Positions 16,656 to 25,920 of a DNA stretch of 64,000 nt are shown here, one piece after another; positions within the stretch are counted from its first letter, which is position 1, and every line of letters starts with the position of its first letter. Position numbers and translations under genes: made by a program. Where the stretch lies: contig JAGBEJ010000002.1 of NCBI GenBank assembly GCA_017937025.1, positions 62,001-126,000 on the forward strand. The letters are read 5' to 3'. The notes beneath the pieces are model-generated. The model was not told where the DNA came from and did not search any database. It saw only the letters and a list, made by a program, of their open reading frames with translations. Source of the stretch: Paludibacteraceae bacterium. Its GTDB lineage: Bacteria; Bacteroidota; Bacteroidia; Bacteroidales; Paludibacteraceae.

Positions 16656-17807
16656 ATGAGCAAGAAGAAGATAGCGATACTCGGAAGCACCGGAAGCATA
16701 GGAACGCAGACTCTTGATGTGATAGAAGAACACCCCGACCTTTTCGAGGCATACGCGCTGACAGCAAACCACAATGCAGACTTGCTTATTGAACAAGCAC
16801 GGAAATTCAATCCGGAGTTCGTTGTCATAGCCGACGAGACGCTCTACGGCAAAGTGAAGGACGCACTGTCCGATCTGCCGATGAAGGTGTATGCAGGCAG
16901 CGACGCCATCTGCGAGGTCGCATCCATGGACACTATCGACGTGGTGCTGACTGCCATGGTGGGCTACGCCGGACTGAAGCCAACTATCGCCGCCATAAAA
17001 GCTCACAAGACAATAGCTTTAGCCAACAAGGAGACGCTTGTGGTGGCAGGACAGCTTGTGGAAAGGCTTTCTATGGAGAACCACGCGCCTATACTGCCTG
17101 TGGATTCCGAGCATTCGGCGATATTCCAATGCATCAACGGAGAAAATCCCGATCAAATAGAGAAAATCATCATAACCGCTTCTGGCGGACCGTTCCTGCA
17201 CACGCCAGCCGACCAGCTGAAGAACGTGACTCCGGCGCAGGCGCTCAACCACCCGAACTGGAGCATGGGAGCGAAGATAACAATCGACTCCGCAAGCATG
17301 ATGAACAAAGGATTTGAGGTGATAGAAGCGAAGTGGCTTTTCGGACTTCTGCCTGAACAAATCGACGTAATTGTGCATCCGCAGTCGATAGTCCACTCCA
17401 TGGTGCAGTATGTGGACGGAGCGGTGAAGGCGCAGCTCGGCATTCCGGACATGAAGCTGCCTATACAGTACGCGCTGACATACCCTAACAGAGTGCACCT
17501 ATCTGCGCCGAGACTTGATTTCAGAAAGGATTCGCAGCTTACGTTCCTTGAGCCAGACACAAAGAAGTTCAGAAACCTGACTTTCGCGTTCGAGGCGCTG
17601 AGACGCAAGGGAAACGCGGCTTGTGTGCTGAACGCTGCCAACGAGGTTGTAGTGAACGCATTCCTGCACGAGAAAATCGGATTCCTCACAATGTCCGATG
17701 TCATCGAGAAAACGATGGAGAAAGCGGCGTACATAGCAGAACCAACCTACGAGGACTATGTGCAGTCCGACAAGGAAGCTCGCCGCATAGCCGAGGAGAT
17801 GCTATAA
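16656..17807 (+). CDS. dxr: 1-deoxy-D-xylulose 5-phosphate reductoisomerase
   Basis: 383-residue NADPH-dependent enzyme (IspC) that makes 2-C-methylerythritol 4-phosphate, the committed step of the MEP isoprenoid pathway. The Rossmann motif GSTGSIGTQTLDVI lies at the N-terminus. The metal and substrate region is visible as PVDSEHSAIFQC, and SASMMNKGFEVIEAKWLF is the family signature. It follows the M23-like gene on the same strand. Its last 6 bp overlap the 3' end of the convergent kinase-like gene. Confidence 0.97.
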   Translation: MSKKKIAILGSTGSIGTQTLDVIEEHPDLFEAYALTANHNADLLIEQARKFNPEFVVIADETLYGKVKDALSDLPMKVYAGSDAICEVASMDTIDVVLTAMVGYAGLKPTIAAIKAHKTIALANKETLVVAGQLVERLSMENHAPILPVDSEHSAIFQCINGENPDQIEKIIITASGGPFLHTPADQLKNVTPAQALNHPNWSMGAKITIDSASMMNKGFEVIEAKWLFGLLPEQIDVIVHPQSIVHSMVQYVDGAVKAQLGIPDMKLPIQYALTYPNRVHLSAPRLDFRKDSQLTFLEPDTKKFRNLTFAFEALRRKGNAACVLNAANEVVVNAFLHEKIGFLTMSDVIEKTMEKAAYIAEPTYEDYVQSDKEARRIAEEML

Positions 17808-18407
17808 TCCGTTTCTTTCGCGGACAAACTTTTCGATGAAATCGACTGTCTTGTCGATTCCAAGGCTCGACACGTCGATGCACAGATGGTAGTTTGATGC
17901 AACTCCCCACTCTCTGCCAGAGTAAGTGTTGTAATAATCGGCGCGCTTGCTGTTAGTGTTTCTTATCAGCTTCAAAGCCTTTTCTTCGCTCACACCGGAA
18001 CGCTTGGTCACGAGTTTGACCTTGTCCTCCTCATTGGCGCTGAGGAATACGCTCACAAGCTTCGAATTGTTCCTAAGCACATAGTCAGAGCACCGTCCGA
18101 CGATGACGCATGGTCCGTCCTCAGCCAGTTTTTTTATGACATCCGACTGCACTTTGAATAGCGAGGTGTTGGACATGTAATTGTCGTCCAGACATTCACC
18201 GCCCATAAGATTCTGAAAAAAGCGAATGAAACCCGGCTTTTCATCGGCCTTTTCAAAGATGTCCACATCAAATCCTATCTCCTTGGCTGACAACGTTATA
18301 AGTTCCTTGTCATAATACTTGAAGCCGAAACGTTCAGCAAGTTTCTTGCCGATAGTTCTGCCGCCTGCGCCAAACTGGCGTCCTATGCTTATTACCGTGT
18401 TTTCCAT
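17802..18407 (-). CDS. Cytidylate kinase-like family protein (AAA_26)
   Basis: 201-residue P-loop protein. ISIGRQFGAGGRTIGKKLAERFG (about 6-28) holds the nucleotide-binding loop, followed by YYDKELI typical of the cytidylate-kinase-like group (PF13189). The real substrate is not known for this family; it is distinct from housekeeping Cmk. It is the last gene of a tight phoH-HAD-MATE-kinase operon (6 bp after the MATE gene) and converges on dxr. Confidence 0.82.
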   Translation of the reverse strand: MENTVISIGRQFGAGGRTIGKKLAERFGFKYYDKELITLSAKEIGFDVDIFEKADEKPGFIRFFQNLMGGECLDDNYMSNTSLFKVQSDVIKKLAEDGPCVIVGRCSDYVLRNNSKLVSVFLSANEEDKVKLVTKRSGVSEEKALKLIRNTNSKRADYYNTYSGREWGVASNYHLCIDVSSLGIDKTVDFIEKFVRERNGL

Positions 18408-18413
18408 ATCTTA

Positions 18414-19796
18414 CTAATTTTCAGTGGTTACACTCTTGTTTTCAATATTCTTTTTGAACTCCTTGTACTGCTTGTAGAACATCAGCGCGGCCGTTATGAA
18501 CGCAAGAACGTCAGCTATTGGCACGCTGAGCCACACACCATCCAGCTGAAAGAACGGAGGCAGAGCGAATAGCAAAGGTATGAGGAACAGCATCTGTCGT
18601 GTCGATGACAAGAATATCGCCTTGCCAGCCTTGCCTATTGACTGGAAGAAATTGCCCACCACCATGCCGAAACCGACCGTAGGAGCAGCCATCATCAGGA
18701 TTCTCATGCCTCGCGACGAAATGCCGATCAACTCCTCGTTATCGGTAAACATCATGCCTATGTATTCTGGCAGCAACTCGCAGATAAGGAACGAGATAGA
18801 CATAACAATCGTCGAGTACAATGCCGTGTACTTGAACACGCTTATAACTCTGTCGTACTGCTTCGCGCCGAAGTTGAATCCCGCTATCGGCTGCATGCCC
18901 TGGGCTAATCCAAGTATAAGCATAAAGAAAAGCATCATCACAGAGTTTATGATTCCGTAGGCGCTTATCGCCATGTCGCCGCCGAACTTTCTGAGCATCA
19001 GATTAATGACAATAACAACAAGGCATCCGCAAGCATTAATTACGAATGGCGACATGCCGATGGAAAGGATGCCTTTCACGATATTCTTGTCCAAAGTGAA
19101 TATGCCTTTCTTGAAGCGTATGTAACTGTCGGCCTTGCAGAAATGGCGCAGCACAAAGACGAACGACACGGACTGTGCCAGAATCGTGGCGAGCGCTGCT
19201 CCCGTAATACCCCATTTCATCACGAAAATAAACAGCGGAGCGAGCACCAGGTTCACTAACACTGTCAGCAACGTGGCATTACGCGCCTTCTGAGGATAGC
19301 CCGACGAACGCATCACGTTGTTCAATCCGAAGTAAAGATGCGTTATGACATTGCCCAAAAGGATTGGAATCATGAAGGCACGTGCGTACTGCAGAGTGTC
19401 GTCGCTGGCGCCGAAAAGCCTCAGTATCGGGTCTAAAAACAGCAGAACGCCAAGCATATAGACCAGTCCGATGATGATGTTGAGCATGACGACGTTGCCA
19501 AGCACTTTGGTAGCGCCCTCGTTGTCGTCCTGCCCCATTTTTATGGACACAAGCGTCGAGCCGCCTGCGCCAATCATCGCGCCGAAAGCGATGGAAAGGT
19601 TCATCAGCGGAAATGTTATAGCCAGTCCGGCAAGCGCCAGCTCACCCACTCCCTGCCCTATGAAGATTCTGTCGATGACATTGTACAAAGAACTCGCAAT
19701 CATCGCCACAATCGCCGGCACAGAGTAAGTCATCAGGAGAGAACGCACATTCTCTGTTCCTAAGGCTTTAGGGGATTTTGATATAGAATTCGCCAT
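18414..19796 (-). CDS. MATE family efflux transporter
   Basis: 460-residue inner-membrane protein with about 12 hydrophobic segments in two similar halves. FIGQGVGELALAGLAITFPLMNL and the GAGGSTLVSIKMGQ segment near the N-terminus are typical of MATE cation-coupled drug or metabolite exporters. Substrate unknown. Its start directly abuts the HAD-gene stop. Confidence 0.92.
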   Translation of the reverse strand: MANSISKSPKALGTENVRSLLMTYSVPAIVAMIASSLYNVIDRIFIGQGVGELALAGLAITFPLMNLSIAFGAMIGAGGSTLVSIKMGQDDNEGATKVLGNVVMLNIIIGLVYMLGVLLFLDPILRLFGASDDTLQYARAFMIPILLGNVITHLYFGLNNVMRSSGYPQKARNATLLTVLVNLVLAPLFIFVMKWGITGAALATILAQSVSFVFVLRHFCKADSYIRFKKGIFTLDKNIVKGILSIGMSPFVINACGCLVVIVINLMLRKFGGDMAISAYGIINSVMMLFFMLILGLAQGMQPIAGFNFGAKQYDRVISVFKYTALYSTIVMSISFLICELLPEYIGMMFTDNEELIGISSRGMRILMMAAPTVGFGMVVGNFFQSIGKAGKAIFLSSTRQMLFLIPLLFALPPFFQLDGVWLSVPIADVLAFITAALMFYKQYKEFKKNIENKSVTTEN

Positions 19797-20669
19797 TTAA
19801 TCAAGTTTTTTCACATTCAAGTTCGCTTCCTTCAGGCTTTGGAAATCATAGTTGGACTTCACCTGACGGATTATCGCCTCCACGATTCGCCACATTTCAC
19901 CGCCCTTTTTGTAGTTCGCCTCGCAAGCGAAGGTCACACGGTTGTCCTTGATGAGCCTTTTCGCGGCGTTTTTCTTGGCCTTGTCGTCCTTATTGTACAC
20001 CGCGATAGAGTTTCCGCCCTGCTCCTTGACTAACCGCATGCAAGGAATATCGGTCTCGCCATCGCCGAAGTATATCATGTGCTTGAACGGCACAGGACGG
20101 TCACATTCCGCCATGTACTCGTTTATTCTGTAGTTTTCGCTCACCTTACTTATTCCCTTGTTTATCATGAAAAGGAACTGCGTCTTGGCTGTAAAGTCCA
20201 CAGCCACAGCCGGCCATGTGGCTATGCCGTCCACATCGTACAGGAAAGAACATGCGTAAACCTCCTTGAATTCCTTGTAAATGTCGGTGCCCTCTATCAT
20301 CTCGCGCAGTCCGCTCGAATTGATGTAATGCTCTATGCGAACGCCGTTTTCATCGCCCATTTTGTTGACGAGTCCGAACCATTCCTTCACACCTTCATAC
20401 AGTTCTATGCTCTTGCCAAAATTCACGAAAGCCTCTCGTCTTATGCTCTTTCTGGCCATCTTGGACTTCTCTATCATCAGCTTCATGTAGCAGAGCACTC
20501 CGCTCGCCTCGTTGTCCTTGGCCAACTGATTGCTTTCGTTCCAGAACTTCTTTTTATCGGAAATTCCGACCTCTTTCAGAAAGTCGTACTCCTGCATGTT
20601 GGCAGGCGAAAGCGTTCCGTCGAAGTCATATATCAAAGCCACAACCGGCCTGTCTGTTTTCTTATCCAT
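19797..20669 (-). CDS. HAD superfamily hydrolase
   Basis: 290 residues. Motif I is YDFDGTLSP, with the nucleophile Asp followed by the acid/base Asp. Motif II is probably the SSGL segment, and motif IV is YFGDGETDIPC. The helical cap after motif I places it near phosphoserine-phosphatase-like HADs. The substrate cannot be read from the sequence. It is encoded 3 bp after phoH and directly before the MATE gene. Confidence 0.85.
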   Translation of the reverse strand: MDKKTDRPVVALIYDFDGTLSPANMQEYDFLKEVGISDKKKFWNESNQLAKDNEASGVLCYMKLMIEKSKMARKSIRREAFVNFGKSIELYEGVKEWFGLVNKMGDENGVRIEHYINSSGLREMIEGTDIYKEFKEVYACSFLYDVDGIATWPAVAVDFTAKTQFLFMINKGISKVSENYRINEYMAECDRPVPFKHMIYFGDGETDIPCMRLVKEQGGNSIAVYNKDDKAKKNAAKRLIKDNRVTFACEANYKKGGEMWRIVEAIIRQVKSNYDFQSLKEANLNVKKLD

Positions 20670-20672
20670 AAA

Positions 20673-21632
20673 TCACTCTTTATCAGTCTTTTCCTTTTTC
20701 TTATCAAATGCGTCAACAATTCTCTTCACAAGGCTGTGGCGCACAATGTCGTCGACGTTGAACACAACGAAACCAATGCCCTTGACCGACTTCAGCACCT
20801 TCAGCGCCTCCAGCAGTCCGGAACGCTGCGACGCTGGCAGGTCTATCTGCGACACGTCGCCGGTCACAATCATCTTGCTGCCCATACCCATACGCGTCAG
20901 GAACATTTTTATCTGCTCTCTGGTTGTGTTCTGCGCCTCGTCGAGTATCACGACCGCGTCGCTCAGCGTTCGGCCTCTCATGAAAGCCAGCGGCGCTATC
21001 TGTATCGTCCCGTCGCTCATGTAATCACGGAGCTTCGACGCCGGAATCATGTCCTCCAGAGCGTCGTACAGTGGTTGCAGGTACGGGTCTATCTTCTCCT
21101 TCATGTCACCTGGCAGGAAACCCAGTTTCTCGCCTGCCTCTACCGCCGGACGGCTCAGCACGATTTTTCTCACGGCCTTGTTCTTTAGCGCGTTCACGGC
21201 CAAGGCTATGGCTGTATATGTCTTGCCGCTTCCAGCCGGGCCTGTCGCAAACATCAAGTCGTATTTCTCAAAATCATCTTTTAGCTTCTTCTGATTTTTC
21301 GTGCGCGCCATTATCTTTTTGCCGTTCACACCGAACAAAATCAGGCTGTCCTCCTCTTTCAAGTCATCCTCTTTCACCTCTCCCTTCACTATCTGCACTA
21401 TCTTCTCCTCGCTCAGCTCGTTATGACGTTTCCCCCAGTCTATCATGCGCTTCATTATATGCTCAAAAGCATCGACATCAGCCTTTTCACCGCGCACTTT
21501 CATTATCCTGCCTCTCGCCAGAAGCACGATTTTAGGGCACAAGTTCTTCACCAGCTGAATATTGCCGTTGTTTACGCCATAGACCACCACTGGGTCAACG
21601 TCCTCGCTTATTTCAATTACTCTTTCCGTCAT
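20673..21632 (-). CDS. PhoH family ATPase
   Basis: 319-residue PhoH-like protein. An N-terminal KH-like region (about 1-65) precedes the ATPase domain with Walker A GPAGSGKT (131-138) and Walker B VILDEAQNTT. Members are implicated in RNA metabolism and stress, usually near ybeY. Here it leads the operon with the HAD, MATE and kinase-like genes. A hairpin with a T-run lies directly before its start. Confidence 0.92.
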   Translation of the reverse strand: MTERVIEISEDVDPVVVYGVNNGNIQLVKNLCPKIVLLARGRIMKVRGEKADVDAFEHIMKRMIDWGKRHNELSEEKIVQIVKGEVKEDDLKEEDSLILFGVNGKKIMARTKNQKKLKDDFEKYDLMFATGPAGSGKTYTAIALAVNALKNKAVRKIVLSRPAVEAGEKLGFLPGDMKEKIDPYLQPLYDALEDMIPASKLRDYMSDGTIQIAPLAFMRGRTLSDAVVILDEAQNTTREQIKMFLTRMGMGSKMIVTGDVSQIDLPASQRSGLLEALKVLKSVKGIGFVVFNVDDIVRHSLVKRIVDAFDKKKEKTDKE

Positions 21633-21644
21633 TTCTTAAAAACA

Positions 21645-21681
21645 CGAATAGAGAAACGCCCGATGAGCATTTCCCTATTCG
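21645..21681 (-). terminator. Terminator between glyA and phoH
   Basis: CGAATAGAGAAA / TTTCCCTATTCG form a 12-bp stem with one mismatch. On the minus strand a T-run follows (GTGTTTTTAAG). It lies 36 bp past the glyA stop and its T-run ends just before the phoH start, so it could also act on phoH. Confidence 0.7.
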
Positions 21682-21717
21682 CCATTATTTCACTTTTTAT
21701 TCTGTATCAACTTAATA

Positions 21718-22998
21718 TTACCATGCGAACAATGGATATTGAGCCATGATGCTGTTAACCTTTTCCTTGACAGACTTGATAGTTGCCTCGCTTTCAGGAT
21801 CAGAAAGTACGGTGTCGATAAGCTCTACTATCTCGCCCATCAGCTCCTCCTTGGCACCACGAGTTGTAATAGCTGGAGTACCGAAGCGCAGACCTGAAGT
21901 CTGGAATGGGCTGCGGCTGTCGAATGGAACCATGTTCTTGTTTGTTGTAATGTCAGCAGCTACGAGAGCCTTCTCTGCCAGCTTACCTGTAAGGTCAGGG
22001 AACTTGGTACGGAGGTCAACAAGCATAGAGTGGTTGTCAGTACCGCCGCTTATGATCTTGTAACCCTTGTCAACGAATGCCTGAGCCATAACAGCCGCAT
22101 TCTTCTTAACCTGCTGCTGGTAAACCTTGTATTCCGGCTGAAGAGCTTCGCCGAAAGAAACGGCCTTGGCAGCGATGACGTGCTCAAGTGGTCCGCCCTG
22201 TACGCCAGGGAACACAGCTGAGTTGATAAGAGCTGACATCTTCTTGATCTCGCCCTTAGGAGTCTTCTTGCCCCATGGGTTGTCGAAGTCCTTGCCGAGA
22301 AGGATAACACCGCCGCGAGGTCCACGCAAGCTCTTGTGTGTTGTACTTGTTACGATATGAGCGTACTTGAGAGGGTTCTCAAGAAGTCCTGCTGCGATAA
22401 GTCCTGCAGGGTGAGCCATATCCACCATGAAGATTGCACCGATTTCATCGGCAACCTTACGTATGCGTGCGTAATCCCACTCACGGCTGTATGCTGATGC
22501 TCCACCGATGATCATCTTTGGCTTCTCGGCGCGTGCTATCTGCTCAAGCTGGTCATAATCGATACGGCCAGTCTCCTCATTGATGTTGTATGAAAGTGCC
22601 TGATAAACAATACCAGAGAAATTCACAGGAGAACCGTGACTGAGGTGTCCGCCGTGGCTGAGGTTAAGTCCGAGGAACTTATCACCTGGCTCCATGCATG
22701 CCATGAACACAGCCATGTTGGCCTGTGCTCCTGAGTGAGGCTGAACGTTAGCCCACTCTGCGTTGAAAATCTTCTTCAGACGCTCGATAGCCAGAGTCTC
22801 GCTTTCATCGACCACCTCGCAGCCGCCGTAGTAACGGTGTCCGGCATAGCCCTCGGCATATTTATTAGTAAGAACTGAGCCCATAGCTTCAAGAACCTGG
22901 TCGCTCACGATGTTTTCAGATGCAATGAGTTCGATACCCTTAAGTTGTCTTTCTCTCTCACGCTTGATGATGTCAAAGATTTGATCGTCTCTTTTCAT
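21718..22998 (-). CDS. glyA: Serine hydroxymethyltransferase
   Basis: 426-residue PLP enzyme interconverting serine and glycine with tetrahydrofolate. Visible motifs are [19 protein letters not shown], the [15 protein letters not shown] segment and [15 protein letters not shown], which holds the PLP lysine. Length is normal. It lies 35 bp after the flavin-reductase gene in a run with pyrB and pyrI, and a terminator follows. Confidence 0.97.
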   Translation of the reverse strand: MKRDDQIFDIIKRERERQLKGIELIASENIVSDQVLEAMGSVLTNKYAEGYAGHRYYGGCEVVDESETLAIERLKKIFNAEWANVQPHSGAQANMAVFMACMEPGDKFLGLNLSHGGHLSHGSPVNFSGIVYQALSYNINEETGRIDYDQLEQIARAEKPKMIIGGASAYSREWDYARIRKVADEIGAIFMVDMAHPAGLIAAGLLENPLKYAHIVTSTTHKSLRGPRGGVILLGKDFDNPWGKKTPKGEIKKMSALINSAVFPGVQGGPLEHVIAAKAVSFGEALQPEYKVYQQQVKKNAAVMAQAFVDKGYKIISGGTDNHSMLVDLRTKFPDLTGKLAEKALVAADITTNKNMVPFDSRSPFQTSGLRFGTPAITTRGAKEELMGEIVELIDTVLSDPESEATIKSVKEKVNSIMAQYPLFAW

Positions 22999-23033
22999 TT
23001 AAATCAAGTTTTTATAATTAATAATTATTTTGC

Positions 23034-23606
23034 TTATTGTTTCTTTTTCTTCTCTACTGTCCAGCCGAACTTGCCTATTTTATCGCCAATCTTGTAGTAA
23101 TTGCCATGGTTATAGGCTATGAATGCGGCCTTCTTCTCGTCGAACGCCCCTGTTGCCGGGTCGATGAACTCGTCATCGGCCTGCACATTGACGACCTCCG
23201 ATATGAACATGTCATGCGAGCCAAGCTCCACCACTTGCTTCACGCGGCATTCTATGCTTATAGGCGCTTCCTCTATGGTCGGCGCCGAAATCTTCTCGCT
23301 CTTTCCTGGTGTCAACCCCATCTCCTTCCATTTGTCAACGTCCTTTCCGCTCTTCACTCCGCACCAGTCGGTCGCTTTAGCCAGTTTCTCGTTTGTCAGG
23401 TTTATGACGAACTCGCCTGTCTGCTTAATTATGTTGTATGAGTGGCGCGACTTCCTGACGCTTATGTAGCACATGGCTGGGTCGCTGCATATAGTTCCCA
23501 CCCATGCCACAGTCAGGACATTGCTCTCCATGCCATTGCCGCCGCACGACACTAACACTGCGGGCAAAGGATAAATCATGGTTCCTGGGCGCCAACTCCT
23601 CTTCAT
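23034..23606 (-). CDS. Flavin reductase family protein
   Basis: 190-residue FMN-binding split-barrel protein of the flavin-reductase-like group. PLPAVLVSCGGNGMESNVLTVAWVGTICSDP and the ISVRKSRHSYNIIKQTGEFVINL segment contain the flavin-binding regions. The redox partner is unknown. It lies 10 bp after pyrI. Confidence 0.88.
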   Translation of the reverse strand: MKRSWRPGTMIYPLPAVLVSCGGNGMESNVLTVAWVGTICSDPAMCYISVRKSRHSYNIIKQTGEFVINLTNEKLAKATDWCGVKSGKDVDKWKEMGLTPGKSEKISAPTIEEAPISIECRVKQVVELGSHDMFISEVVNVQADDEFIDPATGAFDEKKAAFIAYNHGNYYKIGDKIGKFGWTVEKKKKQ

Positions 23607-23616
23607 GTCCGGTTTC

Positions 23617-24078
23617 TTACTTTATCTCGATTTCGTTCTGGCCAATCATGCTTTCGCAGTAATGGCACTTGACCACGATATTCTTCTTGTCCACGACCTC
23701 GAAACGTGTAGGGACAGGCTGGTTGTTGGTTATGCACTTAGGGTTAACACACTTTATTATGTCGTGTATCTCCTCTGGCAGGCCGATTGTCTGCTTCTCC
23801 ACGACCTTGTAGTCCTTGATTATGTTAAGCACCGCGTTTGGAGCCACAAGCGCAATCTTGTCTATCTCGTCCGCCTTGAAGTATTTGTCCGAAATCTTGA
23901 TTATGCCCTTGACACCGGACTTCTTGCTTGTCAGATTATTGCCTATCGTTATCTGCTTCTCGGACTTGTCAAGACCAAGTATAGACACGACTTTAAAAAG
24001 CTTGTCAGAAGGAATGTGGTCTATCACTGTTCCGTTCTCCAAAGCCACTACTACAAGTTCTTTCTTCTGTTCTGACAT
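23617..24078 (-). CDS. pyrI: Aspartate carbamoyltransferase regulatory chain
   Basis: 153-residue regulatory subunit that binds nucleotides and gives allosteric control of PyrB. The zinc domain has C110, C115, C138 and C141 (CVNPKC and CHYC), and VIDHIPSDKLFKV forms part of the allosteric domain. It is encoded 14 bp after pyrB, so the holoenzyme is probably the E. coli-like dodecamer. Confidence 0.96.
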   Translation of the reverse strand: MSEQKKELVVVALENGTVIDHIPSDKLFKVVSILGLDKSEKQITIGNNLTSKKSGVKGIIKISDKYFKADEIDKIALVAPNAVLNIIKDYKVVEKQTIGLPEEIHDIIKCVNPKCITNNQPVPTRFEVVDKKNIVVKCHYCESMIGQNEIEIK

Positions 24079-24092
24079 ATTTTTCTGTTTTT

Positions 24093-24998
24093 TTAAATCA
24101 ATCCGAGAGAATCACAAATAACCGCCTGACGCACGAACACGCCGTTTCTTGCCTGGTCGAAGTAGTACGCCTTAGGGTTTGAGTCCACATCAACGTCTAT
24201 CTCGTTGACTCTTGGCAGCGGATGCAGCACGCGCAGGTTGTCCTTTGTGCCGTCGAGCATCGCGTTCTTGAGCTTATACACATTCTTGACTCTCTCATAC
24301 TCAAGCAAGTCCTGGAATCTCTCGCGCTGCACTCTTGTCATGTAAAGGATGTCAGCATTCTCGATGCCTACGAGCTCTCTCTGCTCCTTGTAAGGAATTC
24401 CGTTCTTGTCGCAGAAAACCTTGTACTGCTCAGGCATTTTCAACTCGTCCGGTGCTATGAATGTGAAGTTTGGCTTGAAGTGCGACATCGCCATGAGCAG
24501 CGAATGCACTGTACGACCGTACTTCAGGTCGCCCACCATGTATATGTTCAGATTCTCAAGTCTTCCCTGTGTCTTTTTTATTGAATAAAGGTCGAGAAGC
24601 GTCTGTGTAGGGTGCTGATTTGAGCCGTCGCCAGCATTGATGATAGGCACCGAGCCGACTTCCGAGGCGTATCTCGCCGCTCCGTCCAGAGGGTGACGCA
24701 TCACAATCAGGTCCACATAGTTGCTGACCATTCTTATGGTGTCATGCAGTGTCTCTCCTTTGCTTGTGCTTGTGTTAGCCGCGTCCGAGAATCCTATCAC
24801 ACGGCCGCCAAGACGATTTATTGCGGTCTCAAAACTCAACCTTGTGCGGGTCGATGGTTCGAAAAACAATGTCGCTACGACCTTGCCTCTCAGCAAGTCT
24901 CGATTGGGATTGGCTTCAAAATCAGCTGCAGCATCAAGGATTTTCAGAATCTTATCCTTGGAATAATCAGTGATGGAAACCAGACTTTTTGAGTTCAT
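24093..24998 (-). CDS. pyrB: Aspartate carbamoyltransferase catalytic chain
   Basis: 301-residue enzyme for the first committed pyrimidine step, joining carbamoyl phosphate and aspartate. [15 protein letters not shown] holds the carbamoyl-phosphate motif [17 protein letters not shown] is the second signature, and [10 protein letters not shown] lies near the C-terminus. It is the first gene of pyrB-pyrI-flavin reductase-glyA. Confidence 0.97.
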   Translation of the reverse strand: MNSKSLVSITDYSKDKILKILDAAADFEANPNRDLLRGKVVATLFFEPSTRTRLSFETAINRLGGRVIGFSDAANTSTSKGETLHDTIRMVSNYVDLIVMRHPLDGAARYASEVGSVPIINAGDGSNQHPTQTLLDLYSIKKTQGRLENLNIYMVGDLKYGRTVHSLLMAMSHFKPNFTFIAPDELKMPEQYKVFCDKNGIPYKEQRELVGIENADILYMTRVQRERFQDLLEYERVKNVYKLKNAMLDGTKDNLRVLHPLPRVNEIDVDVDSNPKAYYFDQARNGVFVRQAVICDSLGLI

Positions 24999-25002
24999 AT
25001 TA

Positions 25003-25079
25003 TGATATTAGAGTTATTCCTCTGGTAATGATGATATTAGAGCCGCAAAGAGCATCTCGCATATATCAATGCAAAATTA
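25003..25079 (-). promoter_or_regulatory. pyrB promoter and leader with direct repeats
   Basis: A -7 element TAATTTTG lies at 25079-25072 on the minus strand, 74 bp before the pyrB start. Downstream in the leader, an 11-bp direct repeat (plus strand TGATATTAGAG) occurs at 25003-25013 and 25032-25042. The repeats may be an operator or chance; no PyrR-type attenuator is evident. Confidence 0.5.
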
Positions 25080-25165
25080 TATTCTTTTCTCCATATATTT
25101 TTTCAAACCACGCACTTTATTTTCATGAAAATCAATAAAGCCCGATGAAAACGCAAACGCCACGC

Positions 25166-25753
25166 CTACTCTATGCCGAACTTCGCTTTCACCATCGGCG
25201 TTTTGGACTTAGGCACAAGCACTGTGACCGAGCATTTCAAGTCGAACTGCTGCGACACGATTTTCAACGAATTGTCCTTCACCACCTTCATTATGCTGTT
25301 CATCTTCTCGTACTCAAACTCCACAGTTATTTCGTCCTCCACCGTCTTCTCCACTATCCGGGCGTTCTGCAGCGCGTCCTCCATCGCCGAACGGTAAGCC
25401 ACGACGAGTCCGCCTGTGCCCAGTAGCACTCCGCCAAAATACCGCACCACCACAGCCATCACGTCATGTAACCCTTTGGACACAAGCTGCGTGAGCATCG
25501 GTTTGCCGGCCGTTCCGCTCGGCTCGCCGTCGTCGCTCGAGCGTGTCACGCAGTCCTCATCCGTCTTGCCCACCACATAGGCATAGCAGACATGGCGCGC
25601 GTCGTGGTACTTTTTTCTGTATTCATCCAGCTTTTTCTTCGCGTCATCGACCGACGCCACAGGAAAAACGAAAGCGTAGAAGCGGCTGCCCTTGTCTTTG
25701 TACAGCCCTTCCGACAATTCCTCCAGTGTCAGATATTTATCCGTTTCCGCCAT
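25166..25753 (-). CDS. YigZ/IMPACT family protein
   Basis: 195 residues. The N-terminal UPF0029 (IMPACT) domain shows KGSRFYAFVFPV, the DDGEPSGTAGKPML signature and VVVRYFGGVLLGTGGLVVAY, followed by a DUF1949 domain. The function is not established; eukaryotic IMPACT regulates translation. ATG 25753 is chosen over the upstream frame because a -7 element sits at 25779-25772. Confidence 0.9.
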   Translation of the reverse strand: MAETDKYLTLEELSEGLYKDKGSRFYAFVFPVASVDDAKKKLDEYRKKYHDARHVCYAYVVGKTDEDCVTRSSDDGEPSGTAGKPMLTQLVSKGLHDVMAVVVRYFGGVLLGTGGLVVAYRSAMEDALQNARIVEKTVEDEITVEFEYEKMNSIMKVVKDNSLKIVSQQFDLKCSVTVLVPKSKTPMVKAKFGIE

Positions 25754-25771
25754 TAATTTTTCTTTGAGTTG

Positions 25772-25779
25772 CAAAGATA
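25772..25779 (-). promoter_or_regulatory. -7 element for the YigZ gene
   Basis: Minus strand TATCTTTG, ending 18 nt before the chosen start. Confidence 0.55.
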
Positions 25780-25875
25780 ATGAAAGTATTCAAGGGGATT
25801 TGCGGTATGCGCAAGATGAGCTTTTTATTTTTATGCAAAAAGACTTAAAAGCAGACCTTGTAAATAAAGTTTGAT

Positions 25876-25883
25876 TAAATTTG
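25876..25883 (+). promoter_or_regulatory. -7 element for the YidE-like transporter gene
   Basis: TAAATTTG matches TAnnTTTG, 37 nt before the ATG at 25921. Confidence 0.55.
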
Positions 25884-25920
25884 CGCTTGTTTTTATATAA
25901 GGCTAAAGACCTACACAATT

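Noticed and set aside
20079-21188. 369-residue plus-strand frame
   Set aside because: Antisense to the HAD and phoH genes; His/Leu-rich composition typical of a shadow frame.
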